A stretch of 64,000 bases of DNA from Sphingopyxis sp. JAI128 (GCF_014207235.1 NZ_JACHDA010000003.1:186001-250000); one strand, 5' to 3'. Numbered from the stretch's first letter, positions 56,067 through 63,587 are shown. The notes: generated by a model from the letters alone, not told the origin. Numbers and translations: made by a program.

Positions 56067-56330
56067 TCAGTTGAGCGGGGCGTCGCGCAGCTTTTCGATC
56101 TCGTCGGCGACATCAATTCCCTTGTCGGTAACGATGCGCTCGAGAACGCGGACGCGCGCCTCCAGCCGTTCGGTGTGCGCCGCATATTGCGCGGCCTTTT
56201 CGGCAGTTTCGTTGGTGATCGCTTTGAACTGACGTTCCTTGAACTTCAGATGGCGCTCATAAGCGGCGTAGCCGATGCCGAGGGTCACGGGCAGTCCGAC
56301 AACGATCAGGAGGATGACGATGGCTTCCAT
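56067..56330 (-). CDS. PspB-like small membrane/coiled-coil protein 3
   Basis: An 87-residue protein with one membrane helix (EAIVILLIVVGLPVTLGIGY) and a cytoplasmic coiled coil ERLEARVRVLERIVTDKG...ADEIEKLRD. The VLERIVTD...EI..LR module is shared with the neighbours. ATG at 56330 is chosen since it starts directly at the membrane helix; the open frame reaching 56576 overlaps the upstream gene. Confidence 0.72.
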   Translation of the reverse strand: MEAIVILLIVVGLPVTLGIGYAAYERHLKFKERQFKAITNETAEKAAQYAAHTERLEARVRVLERIVTDKGIDVADEIEKLRDAPLN

Positions 56331-56341
56331 GGTTGCTCTCC

Positions 56342-56659
56342 TCAGTTCGCCGGGCGCCGCAGCGCCTCGATCTCGTGGCTCAGCCGGTGGCCCTCGTCGG
56401 TGACGATGCGCTCGACCACCGCGAGGCGATCCTTCACCGAACCGAGTTCGGCGCGCAGCTGGGCATTTTCCTGGCTGATCAGCTTGACGCGTTCCATCGC
56501 CTCGTCGCTGGTCTTCGGATAGACCGCCTTGCCCCAGCTGTTTTCGAGCGGATAGCCGTGTTTGACGCGCAGCCAAGTGGTAAAAACCCAGCCGCCGACC
56601 CCGAACAGGCCGATGATGGTGGCAGCGGGAGCAAGGGCATTTGCAAGATCGGCATTCAT
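56342..56659 (-). CDS. PspB-like small membrane/coiled-coil protein 2
   Basis: A 105-residue protein with a membrane helix (about 8-28, ending GWVFTTWLRVKHGYPLE) and a coiled coil with VKDRLAVVERIVTDEG...SHEIEALRR. The TTW(I/L)RxKHGYP(V/L)EN stretch is nearly identical to that of the next gene, so the two are clear recent paralogues. It starts 14 bp after that gene ends. Confidence 0.75.
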   Translation of the reverse strand: MNADLANALAPAATIIGLFGVGGWVFTTWLRVKHGYPLENSWGKAVYPKTSDEAMERVKLISQENAQLRAELGSVKDRLAVVERIVTDEGHRLSHEIEALRRPAN

Positions 56660-56673
56660 CGTCTCAAATCCTC

Positions 56674-56973
56674 TCAGCGCAGGCGGTCGATCTGGTCGGC
56701 GAGCTGCGCCGCCTGTCCGTGGTTTTCGGTCGCAATGCGTTCGAGCACCGAAATCCGTTCCTCCAGCCGGCTGACCTGATCCGCCAGCTTGGCATTGTCG
56801 TCGGTGAGCAGCGCGATTTTTCGATCAGCGTCGGGGTCGGATCGATGAACCGTACCGCCCCATTCATTTTCAACCGGATAGCCGTGCTTGGCACGGATCC
56901 AGGTGGTGAACATCCAGCCGCCGATCGACAATGCGATAATGGCGAGGACGAAACCTGTACCACCGAAATTCAT
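56674..56973 (-). CDS. PspB-like small membrane/coiled-coil protein 1
   Basis: A 99-residue protein with a membrane helix (about 7-25), the GWMFTTWIRAKHGYPVEN stretch after it, and a coiled coil LEERISVLERIATENHG...ADQIDRLR. It lies 54 bp after pspC, which ends in a similar coiled-coil module. Probably membrane-bound with the coiled coil in the cytoplasm, where it could pair with PspA, PspC or its paralogues; this is inferred. Confidence 0.75.
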   Translation of the reverse strand: MNFGGTGFVLAIIALSIGGWMFTTWIRAKHGYPVENEWGGTVHRSDPDADRKIALLTDDNAKLADQVSRLEERISVLERIATENHGQAAQLADQIDRLR

Positions 56974-57027
56974 TTTCTGTCTCCCTGTTGCCTTTGCCCG
57001 CCGGGGCGCTCCGCTCAGCGCTCCGCT

Positions 57028-57408
57028 TTACCGAAGCGCGTCGATCTCGTCGGCGAGGCGGCGGTTGTGGCTGGTATAATATTGTTCGATGTCGGCCAGC
57101 CGGCGATCGATGTCGCGGAAACGCGAGCGGATGTCGCGGGTCGACGCGCTGGGGTTCGATCGCACGCCCTGCCAGAATTTCGCTTCTTCGTTCGAGCCGT
57201 AGAGCGCGAAGGGTTTGGGCGTGCCCATCCAGGCGACCATCCAGTATGCGATCAGCGTCCAGGGGAACCCGCCCATCAGCGTCAGTAGCACCGCGCCGAC
57301 GCGGACCCAGAGGACGTCGATACCGCTATAGTCCGCGATCCCGGCGCACACGCCGCTCCATTTGGCGTTCTGTTTGTCGAGGTAGAATTTCGTGCGGCTG
57401 GCAGACAT
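57028..57408 (-). CDS. pspC: Phage shock protein C
   Basis: PspC is an inner-membrane stress sensor that relays envelope damage to PspA. The 126-residue protein has the PspC domain (FYLDKQNAKWSGVCAGIADY, IDVLWVRVGAVLLT, TLIAYWMVAW) with two membrane helices. It continues with a C-terminal coiled coil, DIDRRLADIEQYYTSHNRRL, then ADEIDALR, that resembles the module of the following small proteins. It follows pspB with a 1-bp gap. Confidence 0.9.
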   Translation of the reverse strand: MSASRTKFYLDKQNAKWSGVCAGIADYSGIDVLWVRVGAVLLTLMGGFPWTLIAYWMVAWMGTPKPFALYGSNEEAKFWQGVRSNPSASTRDIRSRFRDIDRRLADIEQYYTSHNRRLADEIDALR

Positions 57409-57409
57409 C

Positions 57410-57685
57410 TCAGTTCCTCCTGGTCATATTTTCGAGTTGCGCCAGGTCTTCATCGCTACGCACCGCGGGGCGGAAGTCGGGATGGTCGGCGCTGATGATG
57501 CGTTCGACAGTATGAAGACGATTCTCGAGCCTGCGAGCCGTATCATATAGTTCGTCGAGCAGCTGTTCATCTTCTCCGGTCAGCGTCTTGGCCTGTTTCC
57601 ACTTGGTGATGTAGTGGAGAATCAGCCAGGGCAGTCCGAGGAAGAGCGTTCCGATGACGATCGGGACGATGATGATGTCTTCCAT
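57410..57685 (-). CDS. pspB: Phage shock protein B
   Basis: A 91-residue membrane protein with one N-terminal helix (about 6-25) and a cytoplasmic coiled coil (LLDELYDTARRLENRLHTVE, then RIISADHPDFRP). This matches PspB, the partner of PspC in sensing envelope stress. The VERIISADHP segment is also the diagnostic PspB stretch. It lies 12 bp after pspA. Confidence 0.88.
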   Translation of the reverse strand: MEDIIIVPIVIGTLFLGLPWLILHYITKWKQAKTLTGEDEQLLDELYDTARRLENRLHTVERIISADHPDFRPAVRSDEDLAQLENMTRRN

Positions 57686-57697
57686 CGGTCCGGCTCC

Positions 57698-58360
57698 TTA
57701 TTTCTTGCCCTGCGCGGCCTTCAGCGCGGCGAGTTCGTCGGCGACCTTGTCGGCGGCCTGCAACTCGGCGATCTCTTCGTCGAGCGACTTTTTGTAGCCG
57801 AGGTTCAGCGCATCGGCGCGGCCTTCGGCTTCGTCGACGCGGCGTTCGAGGATCTCGAAGCGCGAGAAGGCGTCTTCGACCCGGTCGCCGTTGGTCATCT
57901 CGCGCAGCTTGTAACGGTTCTCGGCGCTTTCGAGGCGGTTGACGACGCTCGACTGGCGCGCGCGCGCTTCCGAAAGCTTCTTTTGCAACTTGGCGATGTC
58001 GCCCTCGTAACCAGTCAGCGCGTCGTCGAGGACCGCGATCTCGGCCTTCAGCTTCTCGGCCATGTCGCCCGCCTTCTGCTTTTCGACAAGCGCGGCGGTG
58101 GCAAGGTCTTCGCGGTCCTTCGACAGCGCGAGTTCGGCCTTTTCCTTCCAGCTGTCCTGCAGGCTTTCGAGCTTGGCGACGTGGCGGCGCATTTCCTTCT
58201 GGTCCGCGATCGTGCGGGCGGCGGAAGCGCGGACTTCGACGAGCGTTTCGTTCATTTCGAAGATGATCTGGCGGATCATCTTTTCCGGATCTTCGGCCCG
58301 GTCGAGCAGGTCGGTGACGTTGGCGGCGATGATGTCGCGGGTTCGTGAGAAAATACCCAT
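57698..58360 (-). CDS. pspA: Phage shock protein A
   Basis: PspA is a 220-residue coiled-coil protein of the ESCRT-III-like PspA/IM30 family. It binds PspF to hold the response off, and under stress coats and repairs the inner membrane. Key stretches are MGIFSRTRDIIAANVTDLLD (amphipathic helix and start), DPEKMIRQIIFEMNETLVEV and NRYKLREMTNGDRVEDAFSR. ATG at 58360 is the standard start. A terminator-like hairpin separates it from the upstream 56-residue gene. Confidence 0.95.
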   Translation of the reverse strand: MGIFSRTRDIIAANVTDLLDRAEDPEKMIRQIIFEMNETLVEVRASAARTIADQKEMRRHVAKLESLQDSWKEKAELALSKDREDLATAALVEKQKAGDMAEKLKAEIAVLDDALTGYEGDIAKLQKKLSEARARQSSVVNRLESAENRYKLREMTNGDRVEDAFSRFEILERRVDEAEGRADALNLGYKKSLDEEIAELQAADKVADELAALKAAQGKK

Positions 58361-58404
58361 TTTGAAACTCCTGTCGAAAATCTTGAGACTGTGTCTGTTC
58401 TCAG

Positions 58405-58456
58405 AAAAAAGGCTGGTGCCGGGGCGGGGCAAGGGGGGAGAGTGCCCCGGCACCAG
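58405..58456 (-). terminator. Internal terminator between the 56-residue gene and pspA
   Basis: CTGGTGCCGGGGC (58413-58425) and GCCCCGGCACCAG (58444-58456) are perfect 13-base partners around an 18-base loop. Read on the minus strand the stem is followed by CC and six T (58410-58405). It lies inside the presumed operon, 45 bp before pspA. Confidence 0.8.
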
Positions 58457-58462
58457 TGCCGG

Positions 58463-58633
58463 TCAGACCAGGGGCCCGACCGCCGGGGACATGACAGCGG
58501 CGACCAGCGGGCCGGCAGGGGTGCCGGTGATGCTGGCGGCGGCTTGCGGCTGGTCGATCACGCCGACGAGGATGGCCAACGCGCCTGCCGTGCTGAGCAC
58601 GAAGGTGGCGGCTTGGGCAAACATCGACTTCAT
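58463..58633 (-). CDS. Small membrane peptide heading the psp locus
   Basis: A 56-residue protein, MKSMFAQAATFVLSTAGALA onwards, with one membrane helix (about 8-25) and a second mildly hydrophobic stretch near the C-terminus (GPLVAAVMSPAVGPLV). GAGGAGGGTTGTCCC before the ATG is a strong ribosome site. It is the first gene after the -24/-12 promoter, 64 bp from its -12 box. No family is recognised; regulation by PspF is implied. Confidence 0.7.
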   Translation of the reverse strand: MKSMFAQAATFVLSTAGALAILVGVIDQPQAAASITGTPAGPLVAAVMSPAVGPLV

Positions 58634-58694
58634 GGGACAACCCTCCTCTGCTTTTCGCTGCACCGGCACGATCTGCGCCGGTTCATCGAAATCA

Positions 58695-58713
58695 TTGCAG
58701 GAGGCGTGCCAAT
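58695..58713 (-). promoter_or_regulatory. Sigma-54 (-24/-12) promoter of the psp locus
   Basis: On the minus strand the sequence reads TTGGCACG, CCTC, then CTGCAAT: GG of the -24 box and GC of the -12 box are exactly 10 bases apart, with one mismatch (C for T) in the -12 element. It faces away from pspF, which encodes a sigma-54 activator. Confidence 0.85.
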
Positions 58714-58811
58714 TGCACAAAGCGGCGGAAAAGCGCCAAATTTCACGCTTAAAAGGCCCCCAATATCGATTTAGCTTGCCACTCAACGGGAAATTTTGCC
58801 AATGATTGGGA

Positions 58812-59843
58812 ATGGAGCGCGAAACGCAATTCATCGGTCAGTCGGCAACCTTTCAGGACGCGGTCGAACGCACCAGCCTCGCCGCCGCGCTCGACCGCCC
58901 GGTGCTGGTGATCGGCGAACGCGGGACGGGCAAGGAATTGATCGCCGAGCGCCTGCACCGCCTGTCGGCGCGCTGGGATCGCCCCTATGTCATCATGAAC
59001 TGCGCCGCGATGCCCGAAACGCTGATCGAGAGCGAACTCTTCGGGCATGAGGCGGGCGCCTTCACGGGCGCGACGCGCAGCCGCGCCGGGCGTTTCGAAG
59101 AGGCTGATGGCGGCACGCTCTTCCTTGATGAACTCGCGACCCTGTCGATGGGTGCGCAGGAACGGCTGCTCCGCGCGGTCGAATATGGCGAGGTTACGCG
59201 CGTCGGATCGTCGCGCCCGATCCGCGTCGATGTGCGCATCGTCGCAGCGACCAACGAGCATCTGCCCGCGCTGGTCGAGGAAAACCGGTTCCGGGCCGAC
59301 CTGCTCGACCGGCTGTCGTTCGAGGTCATCACCCTGCCCCCGCTGCGTGCGCGCGAAGGCGACATCGAAGTGCTCGCGACCTATTTCGGGCAGCGCATGG
59401 CAGCGGTGCTCGGTTGGGAGGAGTGGCCGGGCTTCGGCCCGCGCGCGCTCGCGGCGATGGAAGGGCATGACTGGCCCGGCAATGTCCGCGAACTGCGCAA
59501 TGTCATCGAGCGCGCCATCTATCGCTGGGCCGATCCCGAAAAGCCTGTCGACGCGCTGACATTCGATCCCTTTGCGAGCCCCTGGCAGCCGGCGGTGCGC
59601 GAGGCGGCAGCGAAGGCAGAGACGCCCGCGACGACCGCGAGCGCGTCGGCGGCGACCGGCGCCACCGCCCCGCTCTCGGGCCCGGTGAGCGACCTGCGCG
59701 CAGCGGTCGATGCCTATGAACGGCAGATATTGTCCGACACGATGGCACGCTGCCGCTTTAACCAGAAAGTCGCGGCCGAAGCGCTGGGCCTGAGCTACGA
59801 CCAGATTCGCCACGCACTGAAGAAGCACGGGCTGAATCAGTAG
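58812..59843 (+). CDS. pspF: Psp operon transcriptional activator PspF
   Basis: A 343-residue AAA+ activator of sigma-54 RNA polymerase that lacks an N-terminal receiver domain, as PspF does. Walker A is GERGTGKELIAERL, the GAFTGA sigma-54 contact loop is intact (HEAGAFTGATRS), Walker B is GGTLFLDELATL and the arginine finger region is RFRADLLDRLSF. The C-terminal Fis-type helix-turn-helix (FNQKVAAEALGLSYDQIRHA) binds upstream activating sequences. ATG at 58812 was chosen over TTG 58806. It is divergent from the psp locus, with the activator sites expected in the 100-bp gap between. Confidence 0.93.
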   Translation: MERETQFIGQSATFQDAVERTSLAAALDRPVLVIGERGTGKELIAERLHRLSARWDRPYVIMNCAAMPETLIESELFGHEAGAFTGATRSRAGRFEEADGGTLFLDELATLSMGAQERLLRAVEYGEVTRVGSSRPIRVDVRIVAATNEHLPALVEENRFRADLLDRLSFEVITLPPLRAREGDIEVLATYFGQRMAAVLGWEEWPGFGPRALAAMEGHDWPGNVRELRNVIERAIYRWADPEKPVDALTFDPFASPWQPAVREAAAKAETPATTASASAATGATAPLSGPVSDLRAAVDAYERQILSDTMARCRFNQKVAAEALGLSYDQIRHALKKHGLNQ

Positions 59844-59871
59844 GGCGATCCCCACGTCATTGTCATGATTG

Positions 59872-59941
59872 TCATGCCGGACTGGATCCCGCGTCGATCG
59901 CATCGGCCCGCGAATGGACCCCGGATCAAGTCGGGGTGTCG
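59872..59941. repeat. Palindromic intergenic repeat (GTCATGCCGGACTGGATCC family)
   Basis: The left end GTCATGCCGGACTGGATCC is partly reverse-complementary to the right end GGACCCCGGATCAAGTCGGG, with a middle of about 25 bases. It lies between the convergent pspF and the lipoprotein gene. A fourth type of dispersed hairpin element. Confidence 0.65.
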
Positions 59942-59962
59942 GGGTAACGAATGCGGGACGCC

Positions 59963-60484
59963 CTATTGCCCCGGCAACTGGCTGCTCAAAGCCTCGATCA
60001 CCGCGTCCTGCGTCGATACAAGATCGGCAAGCCGGTCGCGCAGCGCATAAATGTCGGGCAGGCCGTCGATCGCTTCGTCGACGCTGCGTTCGAGATAGAG
60101 CCGGTCGATATCCGCGAGCGCGCCGGTGAGCGGCGCGCGTGTGGCGATCAGGCGCGAGATCGCCTGCTGCGCGACAACCCAGCGTTCGCTGGCGACGGGG
60201 GCGCCCGCCGCGGCGGACACGAGCGCCGCGGTGGAATCGCGTTCGGCGGCGAAGCCCTGCTGGCCCGCCGCGCCATCGGCCTCCCACCGCGCGAGGCGCC
60301 CCGCCAGGTCGGCGGGCAGCGGCCCCGGCGGCGCGACGACCACCGCGGGCGGCGCCACGTCGAATCGCCCCTCGACCGGGCGCTTTGCGAGCGAGGGCGC
60401 GACGCCGTTCTGCGCCGACGCGCAGGCGGCGAGCGACAGCGATGCGGCAGCCGACAGGGGCAATAAAAAAAGGGCGCGCTTCAT
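59963..60484 (-). CDS. Putative lipoprotein
   Basis: A 173-residue protein whose N-terminus MKRALFLLPLSAAASLSLAA ends in a lipobox (LSLAAC, Cys21). The mature part has an Ala/Pro-rich stretch (VAPPAVVVAPPGPLPADLAG) and then helices without an assigned motif. The second of two adjacent ATGs (60484, 60487) is better spaced behind AGGAG. It stands between pspF and rplU, pointing away from rplU. Function unknown. Confidence 0.73.
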   Translation of the reverse strand: MKRALFLLPLSAAASLSLAACASAQNGVAPSLAKRPVEGRFDVAPPAVVVAPPGPLPADLAGRLARWEADGAAGQQGFAAERDSTAALVSAAAGAPVASERWVVAQQAISRLIATRAPLTGALADIDRLYLERSVDEAIDGLPDIYALRDRLADLVSTQDAVIEALSSQLPGQ

Positions 60485-60594
60485 CATGGCTCCTGATATG
60501 GGCGGCAAGCCCGGGCAGCAAGCGCGAATCGGGGCACGGCGCCGTCCGATCGCTCCGCCCGCGACAAAACCGCAAAAAGCGCGGAAATATGCGG

Positions 60595-60623
60595 TTGACA
60601 GCACGCCCCTGGCTCGCTAGTGG
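60595..60623 (+). promoter_or_regulatory. Predicted rplU promoter
   Basis: TTGACA (60595-60600), a 17-base spacer and TAGTGG (60618-60623), about 90 bases before rplU. The -10 sequence and spacing match the rplS promoter. Confidence 0.6.
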
Positions 60624-60712
60624 CGCTGACTTTCCCGCATGCCGGAAAAATCGCCTGCTTCGGCGGGTGACTGGCAGCGCGGGTGTTTTAGTTTCTGATT
60701 GGATGGAAGACC

Positions 60713-61219
60713 ATGTTCGCAATCGTGCGCACGGGCGGCAAGCAATATCGCGTCGCCGCTGGAGACAAGATCGCCGTTGAGAAGATCGACGGGGAAGCTG
60801 GCGATACCGTGTCGCTCGGCGACATCCTGCTGGCCGGCGACGGCGGCGAAGTGAAGAGCGCCGAAGGCCTCGTCGTTTCGGCCGAGATCATCGCCCAGAC
60901 GCGCGGCGAAAAGGTCATCGTCTTCAAGAAGCGCCGTCGGCACAATTATCGTCGCCGCAACGGTCATCGCCAGTCGCTGACGCTGCTGCGCATCCTCGCC
61001 GTCGGCGACGCCAAGAAGGCCGCGCCGAAGAAGGAAGCCGCTCCGAAGGCCGAAACCGCGCCCGCCGCCGAAGCCAAGGCTGCTCCCGCCCAGGAAGCTC
61101 CGAAGAAGGAAGCTGCGCCGAAGAAGGCCGCCGCTCCCAAGAAGGACGCTGCACCCAAGGCCGAAGCGATCGAAAAGAAGCCCGCTGCCAAGAAAGCAGC
61201 CCCCAAGAAGGACGCCTGA
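60713..61219 (+). CDS. rplU: 50S ribosomal protein bL21 with C-terminal extension
   Basis: Residues 1-103 are a normal bL21 ([36 protein letters not shown]). The protein then runs to 168 residues with a tail of Ala/Lys/Pro repeats ([20 protein letters not shown]). bL21 of E. coli is 103 residues, so this tail of about 65 residues is lineage-specific and probably disordered. rpmA follows 48 bp later in the standard rplU-rpmA pair. Confidence 0.95.
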   Translation: MFAIVRTGGKQYRVAAGDKIAVEKIDGEAGDTVSLGDILLAGDGGEVKSAEGLVVSAEIIAQTRGEKVIVFKKRRRHNYRRRNGHRQSLTLLRILAVGDAKKAAPKKEAAPKAETAPAAEAKAAPAQEAPKKEAAPKKAAAPKKDAAPKAEAIEKKPAAKKAAPKKDA

Positions 61220-61267
61220 GCGCGGCAACGCGGCTCGGCCCCTCGAACGAATTAAGGAGCATCAGTC

Positions 61268-61537
61268 ATGGCACATAAGAAAGCAGGCGGTTCTTCGCGC
61301 AACGGTCGCGACTCAGCCGGCCGCCGCCTTGGCGTGAAGAAGTTCGGCGGTCAGGAAGTGATCGGCGGCAACATTATCGTGCGCCAGCGCGGCACCAAGG
61401 TTTACCCGGGTGTCAATGTTGGCATGGGTAAGGACCACACGCTGTTCGCGACCGCGGACGGCCGCGTCCGATTCCATGACGGCAAGCTCGGCCGCAAATA
61501 TGTATCGGTCGACATGATGGCCGAAGCCGCCGAATAA
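61268..61537 (+). CDS. rpmA: 50S ribosomal protein bL27
   Basis: An 89-residue ribosomal protein located near the peptidyl-transferase centre. The N-terminus [20 protein letters not shown] and [20 protein letters not shown] are standard. A good site, TTAAGGAG, precedes the ATG. A terminator-like hairpin follows. Confidence 0.97.
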   Translation: MAHKKAGGSSRNGRDSAGRRLGVKKFGGQEVIGGNIIVRQRGTKVYPGVNVGMGKDHTLFATADGRVRFHDGKLGRKYVSVDMMAEAAE

Positions 61538-61619
61538 GGACGATCGCCAAAGGGTCGTCCATCCAAGGGATGACCCGGAGCTGTCCTTTCCGCCCCAAGC
61601 GGAAACAAGGTTCGAAAAG

Positions 61620-61651
61620 AGGGAGACGGGTCACCCCGGACTCCCTTTTTT
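61620..61651 (+). terminator. Terminator after rpmA
   Basis: AGGGAG (61620-61625) pairs with CTCCCT (61641-61646), extended by an inner CGG/CCG, followed by TTTTT. Located 83 bp after the rpmA stop. Confidence 0.7.
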
Positions 61652-61778
61652 CTTGCCCGAAATCCGTCGCTTGCCGCGAACGGGCGCGAAAACGGGGCCA
61701 TCCATCTCCCTCCATATCGAATGTCGTCAAAGCGTCACCATCTGGCGCCAAGGCGACAGGCATTGGGAGTTAGAAGAC

Positions 61779-62375
61779 ATGTTCGCGCGTACCGAAAGAC
61801 TGTTGCTGCGGCCCGGCTGGCTGGAAGATGCTCCCGCGCTCGCCCATGCCATCGGCGAAGAGGCGGTGGTCCGCAACCTCGCGACCGTACCTTGGCCCTA
61901 CGGCGAAGAACAGGCGCAAGAGTTTCTGGCGAAGCCGCTCGACCCCGACCAGCCGCGTTTCCTGATATTCGCCCGTACCGGCGGCGCACCGCGCCTCGTC
62001 GGCGGCTGCGGCATTTCGCCGAGCCCGGAAGGTGATCTCGAAATGGGGTACTGGATCGCCCGTCCCTATTGGGGTCTCGGTTTCGCGACCGAGGCGGGGC
62101 GCCAGTTGCTCCACATCGCGCGCGCGATGAACCTGCCCCGGCTGTCGGCGGGCCATTTCCTCGACAATCCGGCGTCGGGCGCGGTGCTGCGCAAGCTGGG
62201 CTTTAAACCCACCGGCAAGGTCGCTCAGCGCTACAGCCTGGCGCGCGGCGGCGAAGCGGCATGCGCGCTGTTCGAGGAAGGCGAGGCCGATGCCGATGCT
62301 GGTGTCACCCCGATGCGAAGCCGCATCGGGGTGGACGAGGATTTCCGCGAGGAATTGCGCCTGATGGCGGCGTGA
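61779..62375 (+). CDS. GNAT N-acetyltransferase with an in-frame hairpin near its C-terminus
   Basis: A 198-residue RimJ/RimL-like GNAT: TERLLLRPGWLEDAPALA at the start, MGYWIARPYWGLGFATEAGR for acetyl-CoA binding, and NPASGAVLRKLGF. Near the C-terminus the DNA has a 12-bp perfect inverted repeat (62306-62333) encoding TPMRSRIGV, which may be a repeat that entered the gene. The final stretch after it is short. Substrate unknown. ATG at 61779 is chosen because the family begins just before TERLLLR. Confidence 0.85.
   Translation: MFARTERLLLRPGWLEDAPALAHAIGEEAVVRNLATVPWPYGEEQAQEFLAKPLDPDQPRFLIFARTGGAPRLVGGCGISPSPEGDLEMGYWIARPYWGLGFATEAGRQLLHIARAMNLPRLSAGHFLDNPASGAVLRKLGFKPTGKVAQRYSLARGGEAACALFEEGEADADAGVTPMRSRIGVDEDFREELRLMAA
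62306..62333. repeat. Perfect 12-bp inverted repeat inside a GNAT gene
   Basis: CACCCCGATGCG (62306-62317) and CGCATCGGGGTG (62322-62333) with a 4-base loop. The stem resembles a dispersed ATCCCGATGCG-type hairpin. Confidence 0.85.
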
Positions 62376-62382
62376 GCGCACC

Positions 62383-62404
62383 CCTCCCGCTTGCGGGAGG
62401 GGAC
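62383..62404. repeat. GC-rich inverted repeat between convergent genes
   Basis: CCCCTCCCGC and GCGGGAGGGG form a 10-bp stem with a 2-base loop. It lies between the GNAT and DUF937 genes and could be a termination or repeat signal, but neither side has a T-run. Confidence 0.6.
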
Positions 62405-62409
62405 GTCGC

Positions 62410-63015
62410 TTACCCCCGCATCTTGTTCACCATGCCCATGATGTCGTCGAGCGGATTGCCGTCGCCGTCCATGTCGAGCATCTTGCCCAGGCCGCCCAAT
62501 CCGCCGCCGAAACCGCCAGCGGAAGGCGCCGCACCGCCACCCATCACGCCGCCGAGCACATTGCCGAGCATCCCGCCCAGACCTCCCGAAAGCCCGCCGC
62601 TCGCGCTGCCCTGCCCGCCCTGCTTCGCCAGATAGCCCGCGACCATCATCGCAAGGAACGGCAGCATCTGTTTGAGGATGCCCGAATCGATCCCGGTCTG
62701 CGTCGCCGCCTGTCCGGCGACCGTCCGGCTGACGTCCTTCGACCCGAAAATCTGCCCGAGCACGTCGTTGCCCTGTCCGACCGGCGTCGGCTGCGGCCCC
62801 AGCACCGAATCGAGCAGCCCGCCACCGCCGAGCTGGCCGATCAGACCGCCGAGCCCCTCGATCCCGCCGCCCGATTGCGCCTGCTTCTTGAACCCGCCGA
62901 GGATCGCGGGAAGCAGCGCGTCGGCGCCCTGCTTCGCGATCGCAGGCGGAATGCCCAATTCCTTCGCCATCGATTCGATGCCGCCGGCTTGCGCCAATAT
63001 GTCGGTCAGGTTCAT
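62410..63015 (-). CDS. DUF937 (YidB-like) protein
   Basis: A 201-residue protein with DUF937 features: MNLTDILAQAGGIESMAKEL, helices and a Gly-rich middle and end (GGGLLDSVLG, GGLSGGLGGMLGNVLGGVMG). A hydrophobic stretch (ILKQMLPFLAMMVAGYLAK) is typical of the family. Function is unknown. The start at 63015 is chosen since the upstream frame adds non-homologous residues. Confidence 0.83.
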   Translation of the reverse strand: MNLTDILAQAGGIESMAKELGIPPAIAKQGADALLPAILGGFKKQAQSGGGIEGLGGLIGQLGGGGLLDSVLGPQPTPVGQGNDVLGQIFGSKDVSRTVAGQAATQTGIDSGILKQMLPFLAMMVAGYLAKQGGQGSASGGLSGGLGGMLGNVLGGVMGGGAAPSAGGFGGGLGGLGKMLDMDGDGNPLDDIMGMVNKMRG

Positions 63016-63188
63016 GCTGTCATACTCCCACTCGGGCACGGTGCGAACCGTACCCGCGAAGCAAGTATAGCAAGGTTCAGGCCGCGGGCGAGCCGTTCAT
63101 TTGGCTGTCATTTTCAAATGCATAGTCCTAGCCTGCGGCCGTTCGACTCGCCCCTCGGGCCGGGCCGCATCTAGTGGGAGCCAAGACA

Positions 63189-63587
63189 ATGAGCATTTTC
63201 GGCAAGATAAAGGACGCCATCTTCGGCAAGAAGGCGGTCGCTGCGGAACCCGCGGCGCCCGTAGCCCCCAGCCCCGTCGGCAGCGCGCTCGACGCCGCGA
63301 AGCAGGCGATGGCGTCCGCCACCGCCGCTCCGGTCGATGTCGATGCGATCCTTACAGCCGAGGCGGCGAACGCCGGACAGGAACTCAACTGGCGCACGTC
63401 GATCGTCGACCTGATGAAGCTGCTCGGCATCGATTCGAGCCTCGCCGACCGCAAGGAGCTGGCGCAGGAACTCGGCTATACCGGCGAACTCAACGGCAGC
63501 GCCGAGATGAATATCTGGCTGCACAAGGCCGTGATGCGCGAGCTGGCCGCCAACGGCGGCAAGGTCCCAGTCGACCTTACCGACTGA
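63189..63587 (+). CDS. DUF3597 family protein
   Basis: A 132-residue protein of the DUF3597 family: MSIFGKIKDAIFG at the start, a linker rich in Ala/Pro, then a folded domain with DVDAILTAEAANAGQELNWR, TSIVDLMKLLGIDSSLADRK and a YTGELNGSAEMNIWLHKAVM helix. The domain is present in many proteobacteria, mostly uncharacterised, sometimes with LysM. No signal peptide is seen. Confidence 0.85.
   Translation: MSIFGKIKDAIFGKKAVAAEPAAPVAPSPVGSALDAAKQAMASATAAPVDVDAILTAEAANAGQELNWRTSIVDLMKLLGIDSSLADRKELAQELGYTGELNGSAEMNIWLHKAVMRELAANGGKVPVDLTD

Noticed and set aside
56342..56576. Longer form of the third PspB-like protein reaching 56576
   Set aside because: The added residues overlap the upstream paralogue in another frame; ATG 56330 begins directly at the membrane helix.
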